Part shown: piece after piece, positions 1 to 10,312 of the stretch
How positions within the stretch are numbered: the stretch's first letter is position 1
How the letters are laid out: each line of letters starts with the position of its first letter
Source of the DNA: Candidatus Symbiopectobacterium endolongispinus
Lineage (GTDB): Bacteria; Pseudomonadota; Gammaproteobacteria; Enterobacterales; Enterobacteriaceae
NCBI RefSeq assembly: GCF_018777385.1
Contig: NZ_JAFJYB010000001.1
Coordinates: 806,001-870,000, forward strand
Length of the DNA: 64,000 nucleotides
Direction of reading: 5' to 3'
The notes under the pieces: generated by a model
Told to the model about the DNA's origin: nothing
The model's database searches: none
What the model saw: the letters and a program-made list of their open reading frames with translations, nothing else
Position numbers and translations under genes: made by a program

Positions 1-289
1 TGCACCGATAAAGTATTATTCGCTGTTAGTGGGTCCATCTTATCACGTTAATGAATTTGTTAGCCTTTACGGTTTAGTCGGTGCCGCACATGGTAAAGCG
101 AAAGGATCTGTAACTAATCATGCTGGCGATTATGACTCTGGTAAAGGTAACGATACCGTTTTTGCCTATGGTGCTGGTGTTCAGATAGTGCCAGCAGCAA
201 ATTGGAGTATTGATGTGGGCTATGAAGGATCAAAGTTCAAAGCAGTAAAAATCAACGGATTTAATATCGGCCTTGGCTATCGATTCTGA
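1..289 (+). CDS. ompX: OmpX/Ail-family outer membrane protein, C-terminal part (5' end outside window)
   Basis: The reading frame is open back to base 2, so only the last ~95 residues are present and the true start lies upstream. They match the second half of the eight-stranded OmpX/Ail beta-barrel: KYYSLLVGPSYHVN, alternating amphipathic strands separated by polar loops, and a final GYRF. The C-terminal Phe is the usual signal recognised by the barrel-assembly machinery. OmpX-type proteins sit in the outer membrane; Ail-type members mediate adhesion and serum resistance. Which subgroup this is cannot be told from half the protein. A strong hairpin terminator follows 18 bp after the stop. Confidence 0.85.
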   Translation, partial: APIKYYSLLVGPSYHVNEFVSLYGLVGAAHGKAKGSVTNHAGDYDSGKGNDTVFAYGAGVQIVPAANWSIDVGYEGSKFKAVKINGFNIGLGYRF

Positions 290-304
290 TCCCGAATCGC
301 GTGG

Positions 305-1944
305 CTACGCCGAAGTGGACTTCGGCGTTTCCTTTCCCTCTAGAGAATTTGTCATCGCATGCTCGTCGTCAGGCGTAAACGGATGCTTGGCGTGGTAATG
401 CTGCCACACGGTAAAATTTTCATTATCCATAGGTTTGGCATACAAAAATCCCTGAATGTAGCCCACGCCGTGTTGTGTCAGGTAGTGAAGCTGACGCGCG
501 GTTTCCACCCCTTCTGCTACTATCTTCAAATTAAGGCGGTGAGCGAGACTTATAATGGTATCTAAAATCGGCGTCTCTTCTTCCTGTGACGAAATAGTGC
601 GAGCAAACTCCTGATCGACTTTCAAGTAATCAAGCGGGAAGCTTTGCAGGTAAGACAGAGAGCAATGGCCAGTGCCAAAATCATCAATCTCGACATGTAT
701 GCCTTCCTGACGTAGTTATTGCAAGCGCTGCGCCACTTCCGGTCCTTCGCTAATGAGACTGCGCTCGGTCAGTTCTAGCGTTATCAAAGAGCGGTGGGCC
801 GCCACATTCGCCGCAAACTGGCGGATATCGGCGATAAATTCGCTGTCTTGCAGATGCTCAGCCGACACATTCAAGCCCAGATGAAAATTCGGCTCGATAT
901 GCCAACTGGTAACGTCTTCCTCCACCAGTTTCAACAAATGGCGTGTTAGTGGGATAATCATATTTTCCGCTTCAGCGGCGGCAATAAACACATCCGGGCG
1001 AATCCACTGTCCATCGGCGCGCCGCCAGCGCAATAACGCTTCTGCGCCGGTGCAGCGTTGTGCCTCGGTACCGTAAACCGGCTGATAGTAGACAGAAAAC
1101 TCATTGTCGGTGATGCCGCGGCGTAATTCGTCCTGAAAGGAGAGCTTGCGTTTTTGCCAATACAGCGCGGCCAGAATAAACAGCGCGGAAAGTACCAGTG
1201 TGAGCGGCAACAGCGTCAGAAAGGCAAACTGCCAGGCCTTACCCATTTCTGCAGCGGGAGCGGTAATGGAGACAACAATGGGGAAGCGTTCCGATGTGAT
1301 GTGATATTCGACACCAGAAAGCCATTCAGGTTGATGCGGTACGGTGGTGGCACTGGGATGAATCAAATCGCCATCCCCCACTCTGATATTCAGTTGAAAG
1401 CCGCGCAGCTTGTTGACAGCATTCATTAGCGTCACCAGATATTGCGCATCAACCAGGCCAAAAGCACCCCAACCATCGTCCGGCGTGCGAATAAAAATGA
1501 GTGTTGGGCTGATGTCGGCATCTTTGATCTGATCGGCAGAGAGGCTCCAGGCGGGAGGTAATTTTTCCGGAAGCGGCATCATGATCACATCGCTGATTTC
1601 CAGAGCGTTATGGGCAAACAGCGAGGAGCAGTAAATGCTCTTGTCATAGGTCAGGCCGATGGAGCGAAAATAAGCGAACTGCGCGCTGAGCCGTTGGAGA
1701 TCGTCTCTGATATCCTCACACAGCTTTCCTTGCAGCGGTTGCAGGGCTTCCAGCAGTGACCAGGCGCGGTGGTAATGCTTTCCGCCTGATCGAGCGCCAG
1801 CGTTGCCGTGGATTGCAGATCCCATTGCCCGATTTGTCGTGATTCAACAAAGGTGAAAAGTAATATCAATAGCAATGGGAATACCCCGGCGCAGAGAATC
1901 AGCCAGCGGCCCCGTTGTTGCGCGCGTTTATGCTGTGGACTCAC
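305..1944 (-). pseudogene. CSS-motif/EAL cyclic-di-GMP phosphodiesterase, disrupted
   Basis: Membrane c-di-GMP phosphodiesterase of the PdeB/PdeC/PdeD type. Start taken as GTG at 1944, preceded by AAGGAG; it gives MSPQHKRAQQ, then a first membrane helix. A periplasmic CSS domain (a Cys and a later CSS) is followed by a second helix and an EAL domain with EALLRW, LNVSAEHL, ELTER, DDFGTG, VAEGVET and GFLYAKP motifs. Two lesions are visible. A frameshift near 1765-1775 separates the first helix from the CSS domain, and an in-frame TAA at 716-718 cuts the EAL domain just before the DDFGTG motif; translation in the same frame resumes normally after it. The product would lack the catalytic Asp pair, so it is inactive. 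This is one of three c-di-GMP turnover genes in the window. Confidence 0.88.
307..331. terminator. Bidirectional Rho-independent terminator after ompX
   Basis: Perfect 9-bp stem (307-315 pairing with 320-328, loop TGGA) followed by T-rich sequence on the + strand. The convergent phosphodiesterase pseudogene ends inside this hairpin: its TAG is at 305-307, so its last codons are part of the stem. Confidence 0.85.
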
Positions 1945-2121
1945 GCCACTACTCCTTGGTACCACGTAGATATGACTCTGCCTGTCGTGGCGTATAGCAA
2001 TGTGAAGAACCAGGCAGCCAGCGCACCCTGAAACGCGTCGCGACATAAATGTGTCTACGCGCTTTTTAAGTATATCAATCCGCTGTAAATCGATCGGAAA
2101 TTGTTTTGAACGCAAAGGATG

Positions 2122-2149
2122 AAAAAAAGGGAGCCACGAGACGGCTCCC
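2122..2149 (-). terminator. Rho-independent terminator of afuABC
   Basis: On the minus strand a 7-bp GC-rich stem (GGGAGCC / GGCTCCC, 7-base loop) followed by seven T residues, 18 bp downstream of the afuC stop. Confidence 0.88.
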
Positions 2150-2167
2150 TGAAGGGGTCGGCAAACG

Positions 2168-3259
2168 TTAGCCTTCGTTGAGAATAAACATGCCGTAAGG
2201 GTGAATCTGCAAATAGAGATCGTCGCCCACGTTGGGTTGCAACTGGGTGGCATTTACCTGTAGCAGCAGCGATTGCCCGTGCCAGATGACGCTCACTTCA
2301 TACTGTGAACCCATGTAAGCCACATGGCGCACCGAACAGCGCTGGCTTTCATCACCCTGGGTATTCAGCGTAATGGCTTCAGGACGAATGCCCACGGTGC
2401 ACGCCCCGCTTTCCGCGCCAAAATGCGCCGGTTTAGGTATGCGGTAGCCGAAAATCTCTACGCTATCAGCCTGCCGCTGTGCCGGGAAAATATTGGCCTC
2501 GCCCATAAAACTTGCCATAAAACGTGACGCGGGCTGACGGTACAGCGCTTGCGGCGACCCCATTTGCATTATGTGACCTTTATTCATCACCAGTACGCTG
2601 TCAGACACGGCGAAGGCTTCGCTTTGGTCGTGGGTGACGTAGAGTGACGTGATGTTGAACTGCTGCTGCAATTCGCGGATTTTTTCCCGCATGCTGCGCC
2701 GCAGGTTGGCATCCAGGTTACTCAGAGGCTCATCGAACAGCAGTACTTTAGGCTTTAGAATCAACGCGCGTGCCAACGCTACGCGCTGCTGCTGGCCGCC
2801 GGAGATCTGATCGACATAGCGATCGGCAAAGCCTTCCAAATCCACCAGCGCCAGTGCTCCATTGACCCGATCGTGGATCTCACTTTTGGGCCGACCGAGC
2901 ATCTTCAAGCCGTAGCCGATATTCTCCCCCAGTGACATATGGGGGAACAAAGCATAGGACTGAAACACCATACAGATATCACGCTGCTGGATGGAGCGAT
3001 CGGTCACGTCCTCGCCGTCTATATAGATGCGGCCTTCACTGGGTTTTTCCAACCCGGCCACCAACCGCAGCACGGTGGTCTTGCCACAACCGGACGGGCC
3101 GAGCAGTGTCACCATGTGACCCTGAGGGATCGCCAGGTCGAGATTTTCCAGCACAGTGTTAGTGCCAAAGCGTTTTGTTACGCTTTTTAGCTCGACGAAG
3201 TTTTTACGTGGTGCCTGCTCCGCTTCAGCGGTGGCGTGTTGGGTTAATTCGGTATTCAC
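2168..3259 (-). CDS. afuC: AfuC/FbpC-type ABC transporter ATP-binding protein
   Basis: ATPase subunit of an inner-membrane importer. It has Walker [10 protein letters not shown] (residues ~54-62), signature [15 protein letters not shown], Walker [12 protein letters not shown], a switch His in VTHDQ, and a C-terminal TOBE-like domain typical of the FbpC/AfuC/PotA group. I place the start at GTG 3259, preceded by AGAAGG; this gives 363 aa, and the open frame extending further upstream overlaps afuB. It starts 16 bp after the afuB stop, in the operon afuA-afuB-afuC. Annotation pipelines call this family ferric-iron transport, but AfuABC systems characterised in pathogens carry hexose-6-phosphates. 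A uhpC remnant upstream of the operon favours sugar phosphate here. Intact. Confidence 0.9.
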   Translation of the reverse strand: MNTELTQHATAEAEQAPRKNFVELKSVTKRFGTNTVLENLDLAIPQGHMVTLLGPSGCGKTTVLRLVAGLEKPSEGRIYIDGEDVTDRSIQQRDICMVFQSYALFPHMSLGENIGYGLKMLGRPKSEIHDRVNGALALVDLEGFADRYVDQISGGQQQRVALARALILKPKVLLFDEPLSNLDANLRRSMREKIRELQQQFNITSLYVTHDQSEAFAVSDSVLVMNKGHIMQMGSPQALYRQPASRFMASFMGEANIFPAQRQADSVEIFGYRIPKPAHFGAESGACTVGIRPEAITLNTQGDESQRCSVRHVAYMGSQYEVSVIWHGQSLLLQVNATQLQPNVGDDLYLQIHPYGMFILNEG

Positions 3260-3275
3260 GATAGTCACCTTCTGA

Positions 3276-5357
3276 TTATTGTGCGTTTTTGGCTTTGGAG
3301 CGGGCGGTGCGAGATTCGCCAACCAAATAGTCAAACAGGAAAATGATCGCCAGCATCACCACGATCAGGATAGAACCGTAGGCGATAGCTACCCCATATT
3401 CGCCGTCCTCAACGCGGTTCAGGATATAGGCGGTGGCGACGCGCGTGTCCGGTGTCACCAGGAACACGATGGCACTGACGGTGGTAATGGCGCGCACAAA
3501 GCTGTAGATCAACGCGGAAAGAATGGCCGGGCGCAGCAGCGGCAGTAAAATGTAGACGATAGTGCGCATTGCTCCAGCGCGCAGGTTGAGGGAGGCTTCA
3601 TCCAGCGATTTATCCAACTGGCCTAACCCGGCGATACCAGCGCGAATCCCCACTGGCACGTTGCGCATCACCATCGAGATGATGACGATGGCGGCGGTAC
3701 CTGTCAGATAAATGGGTGCGCTGTTGAACGCCAGAATATAGGAGATACCCGCCACGGTGCCCGGTACGGCAAAGCAGAGCATGGTGGTGAACTCGATGGT
3801 TTTTTTGCCGCGGAACTGCTGGCGCACCACAATATAGGCGATCAACAGACCAAACAGTGTGGTGATGGGGGCGGCGATCCCGGCGTAGAGCAGCGTATCA
3901 AGCAGTGAAGGCCATGCACCGTCGCTAAGACCTTGTCCGAACAGGGTAATAAAGTTTTGCAGCGTCAGTGTGTAATCCACACCCCAGTTAACGGTGAAGC
4001 TGCCATAGAAAATGCTGCCGTACAGCAGACCGTTAAACGCCACCCAGGCAATGAGGATAAAGGTGACACCCAACACCATCAGGCGCGGCAGCGGTTGTAC
4101 ATCGCCCCGGCTAAATTTACCGGAAATGGTGACGTAAGAACGTTTCCCGATCCACAGGTATTGGATACAAAATACCACCAGCGAGAACACCAGTAGAATC
4201 ACGCCTAGCGTACTGGCGGCCTGATAATCCAACTGTGCACCGGTGATGTAGAAGTAAATCTGTGTCGCCAGCACGTCGAAGTTGCCCCCCAGCACCTGCG
4301 GGTTACTGAAATCGGCCAGAGACTGCACAATGACGATCAGGAAAGCGTTTGCCAACGCCGGTTTCAGCAGTGGCAGGAAGATGCGGTTAAAGGTTTGATA
4401 GCGGTTGGCGCGCAGCGTATAGGACGCCTCTTCCAGTGACGGGTGAATGCTCTTTATTGCACCGTCGAGGATCATAAAGGCCATCGGGGTAAAGGCCAGC
4501 ACCTGTGCAATCCAGATGCCGGTGAAGCCGTACAGCCAGTTGGTGTTGGTCAGCCCGAACCAGGAAACCATCAGTTCGGTCACATAGCCGGAACGGCCCA
4601 TCATCAACGTTACGCCCAGCCCGATGATAAATGGCGGCGTGACAATCGGTAGAATGGAGAACACGCGCCCGACAATGGCAGTACGCTTGGCGATGCGTGA
4701 GGTGTAAATCGCCAGCACCAGCCCAAAGAAGGTACAACCAAAGCCAACGGCCATGGCGAGCAGGAAGGAGTTCCAGATCACCTGAAGAATGTGCGATTGC
4801 CCTAACACCGTCATAAAACTCAACGGCACGAATTCGCCCGCGCTGTTGGTGAACATGGGGATGAAAATGGCAATGCTGGGATAGAGAATAAAGATACCGA
4901 TCAGCACAATGGTGGTTATCAGTGAGCCGATGACGAAGCGATCGCCGCCCAGCCATTCAAGGCGTGCCATCGCCAGCGTCATGATGGCGCCTAACGCGAT
5001 AAAGATCCCGATGGTGGCATAACCCATACCCTGTTGAACTACGGTGGCGCTGAGCAGCATAAACAGCATGCAAAACAGCGTATAGCCGGCATCAAACAGA
5101 TGGCGGCCTCGCTGTTTTCTCGAGGCGGGGGTGCGAGGACGCAGTAACAGCGCGCAGGGTAACAGCAGCCACAGCAGGCTGATGTTGATGCCAGACCAGC
5201 CGTAAGCGTGCAGCACTTCTTCCCGGGTGGCACCGAACAGGCCGTAATCTAAACTCCAGGCGGGCATCAGCGCAAACGAGAGCGGGATAACGGCGAGCCA
5301 GAGAAAGATGGCGTCCAGTGCCTGCGGGCGTTGAGCCGAGGCGAGTGAGTGAGACAT
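3276..5357 (-). CDS. afuB: AfuB fused two-domain ABC permease
   Basis: Inner-membrane permease of 693 aa with two fused BPD_transp_1 halves. Each half carries an EAA coupling loop: [14 protein letters not shown] in the first, [14 protein letters not shown] in the second. About a dozen hydrophobic segments are spread over the chain. Start at ATG 5357 (MSHSLASA) with AGAGGG upstream; the ATG-less extension to 5387 lacks a ribosome-binding site. It works with the solute-binding protein AfuA and the ATPase AfuC. A 236-bp spacer with two hairpins separates it from afuA. Intact, with no frameshift, unusual in this window. Confidence 0.92.
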   Translation of the reverse strand: MSHSLASAQRPQALDAIFLWLAVIPLSFALMPAWSLDYGLFGATREEVLHAYGWSGINISLLWLLLPCALLLRPRTPASRKQRGRHLFDAGYTLFCMLFMLLSATVVQQGMGYATIGIFIALGAIMTLAMARLEWLGGDRFVIGSLITTIVLIGIFILYPSIAIFIPMFTNSAGEFVPLSFMTVLGQSHILQVIWNSFLLAMAVGFGCTFFGLVLAIYTSRIAKRTAIVGRVFSILPIVTPPFIIGLGVTLMMGRSGYVTELMVSWFGLTNTNWLYGFTGIWIAQVLAFTPMAFMILDGAIKSIHPSLEEASYTLRANRYQTFNRIFLPLLKPALANAFLIVIVQSLADFSNPQVLGGNFDVLATQIYFYITGAQLDYQAASTLGVILLVFSLVVFCIQYLWIGKRSYVTISGKFSRGDVQPLPRLMVLGVTFILIAWVAFNGLLYGSIFYGSFTVNWGVDYTLTLQNFITLFGQGLSDGAWPSLLDTLLYAGIAAPITTLFGLLIAYIVVRQQFRGKKTIEFTTMLCFAVPGTVAGISYILAFNSAPIYLTGTAAIVIISMVMRNVPVGIRAGIAGLGQLDKSLDEASLNLRAGAMRTIVYILLPLLRPAILSALIYSFVRAITTVSAIVFLVTPDTRVATAYILNRVEDGEYGVAIAYGSILIVVMLAIIFLFDYLVGESRTARSKAKNAQ

Positions 5358-5494
5358 GGGTTTCCCTCTGAGTATACTAAAAGTCACAATGGTGACGAAT
5401 GACCGAGACTGAAGACAACGTCACTCCGCCGACGCGTCATCCTTCGCGTAGACGGAGGACCTCCCACAGAAAGAAAGCGTTTCGTCTGTATGAG

Positions 5495-5514
5495 ATTCCC
5501 GCCTGCGCGGGAAT
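5495..5514. repeat. REP-like hairpin in afuA-afuB spacer
   Basis: ATTCCCGC, loop CTGC, GCGGGAAT: a perfect 8-bp stem resembling dispersed extragenic palindromes of enterobacteria. Only one copy was seen in the window. Confidence 0.5.
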
Positions 5515-5565
5515 GACAGAAGATATACGGACTAACCGTATTGGTTTCAGTCTGTCAGCAACCGG

Positions 5566-5587
5566 TGCCCCGGCTTATGCCGGGGCA
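5566..5587 (-). terminator. Intercistronic hairpin after afuA
   Basis: TGCCCCGGC / GCCGGGGCA stem of 9 bp with a 4-base loop, 6 bp past the afuA stop, without a T tract. Such a hairpin could stabilise the afuA message and give more binding protein than permease. Confidence 0.55.
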
Positions 5588-5593
5588 GTGGGC

Positions 5594-6625
5594 TTATTTG
5601 CCCATCTTGACTTCATTCACCCATTTGGTGATCAGTGCTTTACGCACATCTTCCGCGCCGTATTTGTCCATGTCGTAATTGATCAATTTAAGCTCTTCGA
5701 GCTTGAGCGACAGCGGTGATGCTTCGGCCTTGGTGTTGGTCAGGATCTGGCAGGACTGGCCCTTCTGCCAGGAGAGTTCTTGGGCTTCTTTTGACAGCGC
5801 CCAATCGACAAACCGTTTGGCATTCTCCAGGTTGCGCGCATTTTTCAGGATGCTGACGCCACCCACTTCATAGCCGGTGCCTTCACACGGTGATACCAGT
5901 TGCAGCGGTGCGCCATTCTCTTTTTCCTGCGAATAATCGTGCAGGAAGCCGATGCCGATGGCGCTTTCGCCACGGGCGGCGTTACGTGCCGGGGCAATAC
6001 CCGATTTAGTGTACTGCGACACGTTGGCATTGAGTTTTTTCAGGTAATCAAACGCCTGATCTTCACCCCACAACTGTGAGAAGGTGGCCAGCGCGGTGTA
6101 AGCGGTACCAGAACTTTGCGGGTCGGCAATCTGGATTTCCCCTTTGTAGATAGGATCGATGAGATCTTTCCAGCATTGCGGTACCGGTAGGTTTTTCTTT
6201 TTCAAACGTTCGGTGTTGACGCCAAAGCCGAGAATTCCGATGTAGACCGCAGAGGAGTAATTGCCTTTGCGTTTCGCCGGATCGCGGAACTGCGGCATGA
6301 TATTCGCCAATTCAGGGGAGACATAAGGTTGCAGCAGATCCATTTCACCGGCCTGTGACTGCGGATCGAGCGTGCCGCCGTACCAGACATCGGCTTGTGG
6401 GTTACGTTTTTCCGCTTCTACCTTTGCCAGCGTACTGCCAGAACCGTTGCTGATGAAGGAGGTTTGTACGTCATATTTCTCACCAAACGCTTTGGTTTCT
6501 GCTTCGCAAAACGCGTTGGTGGCACTGCAATACACCACGAGGCGGCCTTTGGCCTGTGCTGCGCTGGACAGCGTGGCCGCTGCGATCCCGGTAACGATAA
6601 GGGCAGAGAGAAGAGAAAGTTTCAT
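5594..6625 (-). CDS. afuA: AfuA periplasmic substrate-binding protein
   Basis: Periplasmic solute-binding protein, 343 aa, of the AfuA/FbpA class. A typical signal peptide is present (MKLSL start, hydrophobic core, AAQA-K cleavage after residue ~25), followed by GRLVVYCSATNAFCE at the first lobe, YNPQ-type ligand-loop equivalents, and AKRFVDWALSKEAQ near the C-terminus. Ribosome-binding site AAGGAAG is 5 nt before ATG 6625. First gene of afuABC. AfuA homologues bind glucose-6-phosphate and fructose-6-phosphate in characterised pathogens; older names refer to iron(III). The adjacent UhpC-like remnant supports hexose phosphates (inference). Intact. Confidence 0.9.
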   Translation of the reverse strand: MKLSLLSALIVTGIAAATLSSAAQAKGRLVVYCSATNAFCEAETKAFGEKYDVQTSFISNGSGSTLAKVEAEKRNPQADVWYGGTLDPQSQAGEMDLLQPYVSPELANIMPQFRDPAKRKGNYSSAVYIGILGFGVNTERLKKKNLPVPQCWKDLIDPIYKGEIQIADPQSSGTAYTALATFSQLWGEDQAFDYLKKLNANVSQYTKSGIAPARNAARGESAIGIGFLHDYSQEKENGAPLQLVSPCEGTGYEVGGVSILKNARNLENAKRFVDWALSKEAQELSWQKGQSCQILTNTKAEASPLSLKLEELKLINYDMDKYGAEDVRKALITKWVNEVKMGK

Positions 6626-6655
6626 AATGCTTCCTTATTATCAGTGGTAAAAGCG

Positions 6656-7456
6656 TCAGGGCGGGCCTGAAGCGTTTGGCCACCGAGACGGATGCATTTG
6701 CGATCGACTGGTGCCCGCCATCATCAACGGCATCAGCAACAGCCCGACACAGGCTGCCGCCAGTGTCAGTAAGGCAAAGAAACCGGACCAGCCGTAGAAT
6801 TGCATCCACTGTGCCAGCGGCCACCCTGCCAATGCGGCCCCAAGATAAGCAAACAGGCCAAGAAATCCGGTAACGGTTCCTGCTGCTTCCTTATGGACGT
6901 ACTCTGTGGCCGCCAGACCGATAAACATCTGAGGGCTAAAAACAAAAAAGCCGATACTGAAAAAATTCACCGCCAGCAGGGCATAATGGTGAATTGGCAC
7001 CAGCCAGATAGCGGTTACGCTGAGAAATAAGCCCAGCGAGAACAGCAAAATCATCGGTGCACGCTGACCGCGAAACAGCAGGTCTGAGCCCCATCCGGCA
7101 AATAGCGGCAGACCGATACAGGCATGCACTTTTAACGTCTCCTGTCCGGGGATCAATCCATCGTAGGGGTCGGGTAAATCGCTGTCGGCGGGGAAACGCA
7201 CCACATCGCCTGCGCGTGCAATCGCCTAGAGCCGTGGGTGTGCTTCCAGCATAAAGCGTCGGCCCAGAACGTCCGATGCCAGACCGTCAATGGCCAGAGG
7301 GATAAATTGGCGTGTTTCATAGCGCAACAGGGCAGAGGCATCACAATCCAATACCTGACGCAGGGTGGTAATCAGGCGCTGAAACCGATCCTTATGACCG
7401 ATGCCACTATGTAGCTCAATGGCAATCTTTGCCAGGACGTTAACGGAAAAACTCAT
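6656..7456 (-). pseudogene. norR: norR'-'uhpC deletion chimera
   Basis: Two unrelated genes joined by a deletion. From ATG 7456 (AGGGG upstream) the sequence is the N-terminal GAF part of NorR, the sigma-54-dependent NO sensor: [15 protein letters not shown] through [14 protein letters not shown]. At about 7095 it passes in frame into the C-terminal half of UhpC, the membrane sensor for glucose-6-phosphate: [45 protein letters not shown] short shared GCCGG marks the junction. The rest of norR (AAA+ and DNA-binding domains), the first half of uhpC and whatever lay between are gone. An in-frame TAG at 7226-7228 (HPRL[12 protein letters not shown]) also cuts the NorR part. Neither protein can function. 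Confidence 0.9.
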
Positions 7457-7470
7457 GGCCACCCCTGATA

Positions 7471-7526
7471 GTCAAATTGATAATTAAGAATGTCATAATG
7501 ACCATAATAAGTATAGTCATTATGAC
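7471..7526. promoter_or_regulatory. NorR enhancer sites upstream of norVW
   Basis: Two perfect GTCA-N3-TGAC inverted repeats lie at 7492-7502 and 7516-7526, and a weaker copy (GTCAAATTGAT) at 7471-7481. In E. coli three NorR sites of this core sit between norR and norV. The sites survive although norR is destroyed. Confidence 0.75.
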
Positions 7527-7581
7527 ATATTTATTTTTAAATAAAAACAGTAAATCATTTGAAAACAGTTAGTTAAAAACA

Positions 7582-7597
7582 TGGCACGCCAATTGAT
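7582..7597 (+). promoter_or_regulatory. Sigma-54 promoter of norVW
   Basis: TGGCACGCCAATTGAT matches the -24/-12 consensus (TGGCACG-N4-TTGCA/T) with one change, GA for GC at -12. It lies about 50 bp before the norV ATG. The -12 GC is normally conserved, so this change may already weaken the promoter. Confidence 0.75.
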
Positions 7598-7644
7598 ATA
7601 GCCCAACTATCTTATTCGCATTACAGCATAAATTTGAGGTTGAT

Positions 7645-9091
7645 ATGGCTATTCATGTAAAAAACAACATTCACTGGGTTGGGCAACGAGACTGGGAATT
7701 TCGCGATTTTCACGGCACCGAATACAAAACCTTGCGCGGCAGCAGCTATAACAGTTACTTGATTCGTGAAGGGAAAAACGTACTCATCGACACGGTGGAT
7801 CACAAATTCAGCCGCGATTTTGTCCAGAACCTGCGCGCGGAAATCGATCTGGCGCAGATTGATTACATCATTATCAACCATGCGGAAGAGGACCATGCGG
7901 GCGCGTTAACCGAGCTGATGTCGCAGATTCCGAATACGCCTATCTACTGCACCGCTAATGCCATTGACTCCATCAACGGCCACCACCATCACCCGGAATG
8001 GCGCTTTCACGTGGTGAAAACAGGTGACACCCTGGATATTGGCAATGGTAAACAGTTGGTGTTTGTGGAAACGCCGATGCTGCATTGGCCGGATAGCATG
8101 ATGACCTACATGACGGGGGATGCGGTACTGTTCAGTAACGACGCATTCGGTCAGCACTACTGCGATGAGCGTCTGTTCAATGACGAAGTTGATCAGACTG
8201 AACTGTTTGAGCAGTGCCAACGCTACTATGCCAACATCCTGACCCCGTTCAGCCGACTGGTGACGCCGAAAATCACTGAGATCCTCGGCTTTAATCTGCC
8301 GGTTGATATGATTGCTACCTCACACGGTGTGGTGTGGCGAGATAATCCGACGCAAATCGTGGAGCTGTATCTGAAATTGGCGGCGGATTATCAGGAAGAT
8401 CGCATCACTATTTTCTACGACACCATGTCCAACAATACGCGCATGATGGCGGATGCTATCGCGCAGGGCATCAACGACGTTGACCCGCGCGTCGCGGTGA
8501 AAATTTTCAATATTTCGCGCAGTGATAAAAATGACATTCTGACTAACGTGTTCCGCTCCAAGGGGGTTCTGGTGGGATCGTCTACCATGAACAACGTCAT
8601 GATGCCCAAAGTGGCGGGCATGCTGGAGGAACTGACAGGGCTGCGTTTTCGCAACAAGAAAGCGTCTGCATTCGGCAGCTATGGTTGGAACGGCGGCACG
8701 GTCGATCGCGTGCAAACCCGTTTGATGGATGCTGGTTTCGAAACCACCATTGCCCTGAAGGCCAAGTGGCGTCCCGATATCGATGCGTTGGCAATGTGCC
8801 GTGAGCACGGGCGTGAAATTGGCCGCCAGTGGGCGCTCTCCCCGTTGCCGGAGGCCGTGCGCGCAACGCCGCAGCCAGACGCCTGCGCTTGTGCAGCGAA
8901 AGCGGCAGCCGATCTGGGGCCACAGATGCAGTGCAGCGTCTGTCAGTGGGTGTAATGACCCGGTACGCGGTGAGCCGATGCAGGACGTGGCGCCCGGAAC
9001 ACCGTGGAGTCAGGTGCCAGACAGTTTCCTGTGCCCGGAATGTTCCCTGGGCAAGGCGGTATTTGATGAACTGGCGGTGGAGGCTGTATGA
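7645..9091 (+). pseudogene. norV: Anaerobic NO reductase flavorubredoxin, frameshifted
   Basis: NorV reduces nitric oxide to nitrous oxide in the anaerobic cytoplasm. The diiron beta-lactamase-like domain (ligands H79, E81, D83, H84 in NHAEEDH) and the flavodoxin domain are complete, with ATG 7645 preceded by GAGG. The C-terminal rubredoxin is broken: after CSVCQWV, one extra A near 8952 turns the Tyr codon into TAA. The second iron-binding CPEC half reads in the next frame to a stop at 9089-9091. The 436-residue product keeps the NO-reducing core but lacks the second Cys pair that receives electrons from NorW. Expression would also fail because NorR is gone. The end overlaps the norW start (ATGA). 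Confidence 0.92.
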
Positions 9092-10156
9092 GTCACGGTA
9101 TCGTTATTATCGGCTCAGGCTTAGCGGCGCGCCAATTGGTTTAGCGGCGCGCCAATTGGTGAAGCATATTCGCAAGCAGGATGCGGCGATCCCGCTATCG
9201 CTGATTGCCGCTGACAGCATGGATGAATATAACAAGCCCGATCTCAGCCATGTGATAAGTCAGGGGCAATGCGCCGACGATCTGACACGTCAGTCGATGG
9301 GCGCATTTGCTGAGCAACATCAGCTACAGCTCTACCCAAATACACGGGTCACTGACATTGATGTCGCACATCATCGCGTAAAAAGCCACGACAGCGAATG
9401 GTGCTACGACAATCTGGTACTGGCAACGGGGTTCCGCATCGGTGCCACCGGTTCCGGGGCATGAGCTGATGCTGACGTTGAATAGCCAGCAAGAATACCT
9501 CGCGTGTGAAGCACAGTTGCAGGACGCTCGGCGGGGGTTGGTGATAGGCGCGGGGCTGATTGGTACCGAGCTGGCGATGGATTTTTGCCGTGCCGGTAAG
9601 GCGGTTACGCTGGCAGATTGCGCTGCCAGCGTGTTGCCAACATTGCTGCCGCCGGAAGTGAGTGGCCGTTTACAACACTGTCTGGTCGATATAGGAACGC
9701 ATCTGTTGTTGAAAGCAAAACTGCAATCGCTGGAACAGACCGAGAAAGGCATTCGTGCTCGATTTGATGGCGATCGCATCAGTGACGTGGATGTGGTGGT
9801 AGACAGCACGCTGCAAACCAGCCAGGCAGATATCTATGCATTAGACGACTGTGCTGAGATTGCAGGACAGGTACGGCCATTTCTGCAACCGATCCAGCTA
9901 AGCTATCGCACTGGCGAAAACGCTGCTTGGCGTTAACACTGCGCTCGCGCTGCCCGCCATGCTGGTTAAGGTAAAAACACCGGCGTTGCCGTTGCATCTG
10001 GCCGGAGAATTAGGTCGCAGTGACTTGCGTTGGCAGATTGCCACTGTACCGGAGGGCATGGTGGCACAGGGAAGGGATGAAGAGAGTCAGTTGCGCGCTT
10101 TTGTGGTGAGTGAAGATCGGATGAAAGAGGCGTTCGCGTTGCTAAAAGCACTATAA
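9088..10156 (+). pseudogene. norW: NorV (flavorubredoxin) reductase, multiply disrupted
   Basis: NADH:flavorubredoxin oxidoreductase. It starts correctly at ATG 9088 ([11 protein letters not shown]) and the rest of NorW can be followed in pieces. Lesions: (1) a 20-bp tandem duplication, 9121-9140 repeated at 9141-9160, which frameshifts after ~18 codons; (2) a frameshift near 9432 before the VPPVPG segment; (3) a deletion of about 25 codons near 9795, removing the region between the VDVV strand and DSTLQTS; (4) loss of two bases near 9901 before ALAKTLLG. The conserved GDCAE is DDCAE. The C-terminal [13 protein letters not shown] is still recognisable. Long dead gene. Confidence 0.92.
9121..9160 (+). 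repeat. 20-bp perfect tandem duplication inside norW
   Basis: Two identical adjacent 20-bp units (9121-9140 and 9141-9160). The length is not a multiple of three, so the duplication itself frameshifts norW; removing one copy restores the expected AARQLVK reading. Confidence 0.95.
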
Positions 10157-10312
10157 CCTGGTGTATGGGTATGATTTTTTAGGCTGACTTATCGAAAAGC
10201 CTGTCTATCTTCAGTATGGTGTATGGCATAGGGCGATAACGTATTGGTTGCGTGCCGTGAGCGTGATTAATCGATGTCGCCTTACTCCGTTTTATTCCGC
10301 CATGAGGTTGTG

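Noticed and set aside
2932-3190. Plus-strand frames over afuC
   Set aside because: Shadow frames of a motif-complete ABC ATPase on the other strand.
7645-9091. Programmed frameshift in norV
   Set aside because: No slippery heptamer or downstream structure is evident, E. coli NorV needs none, and norR and norW are also dead.
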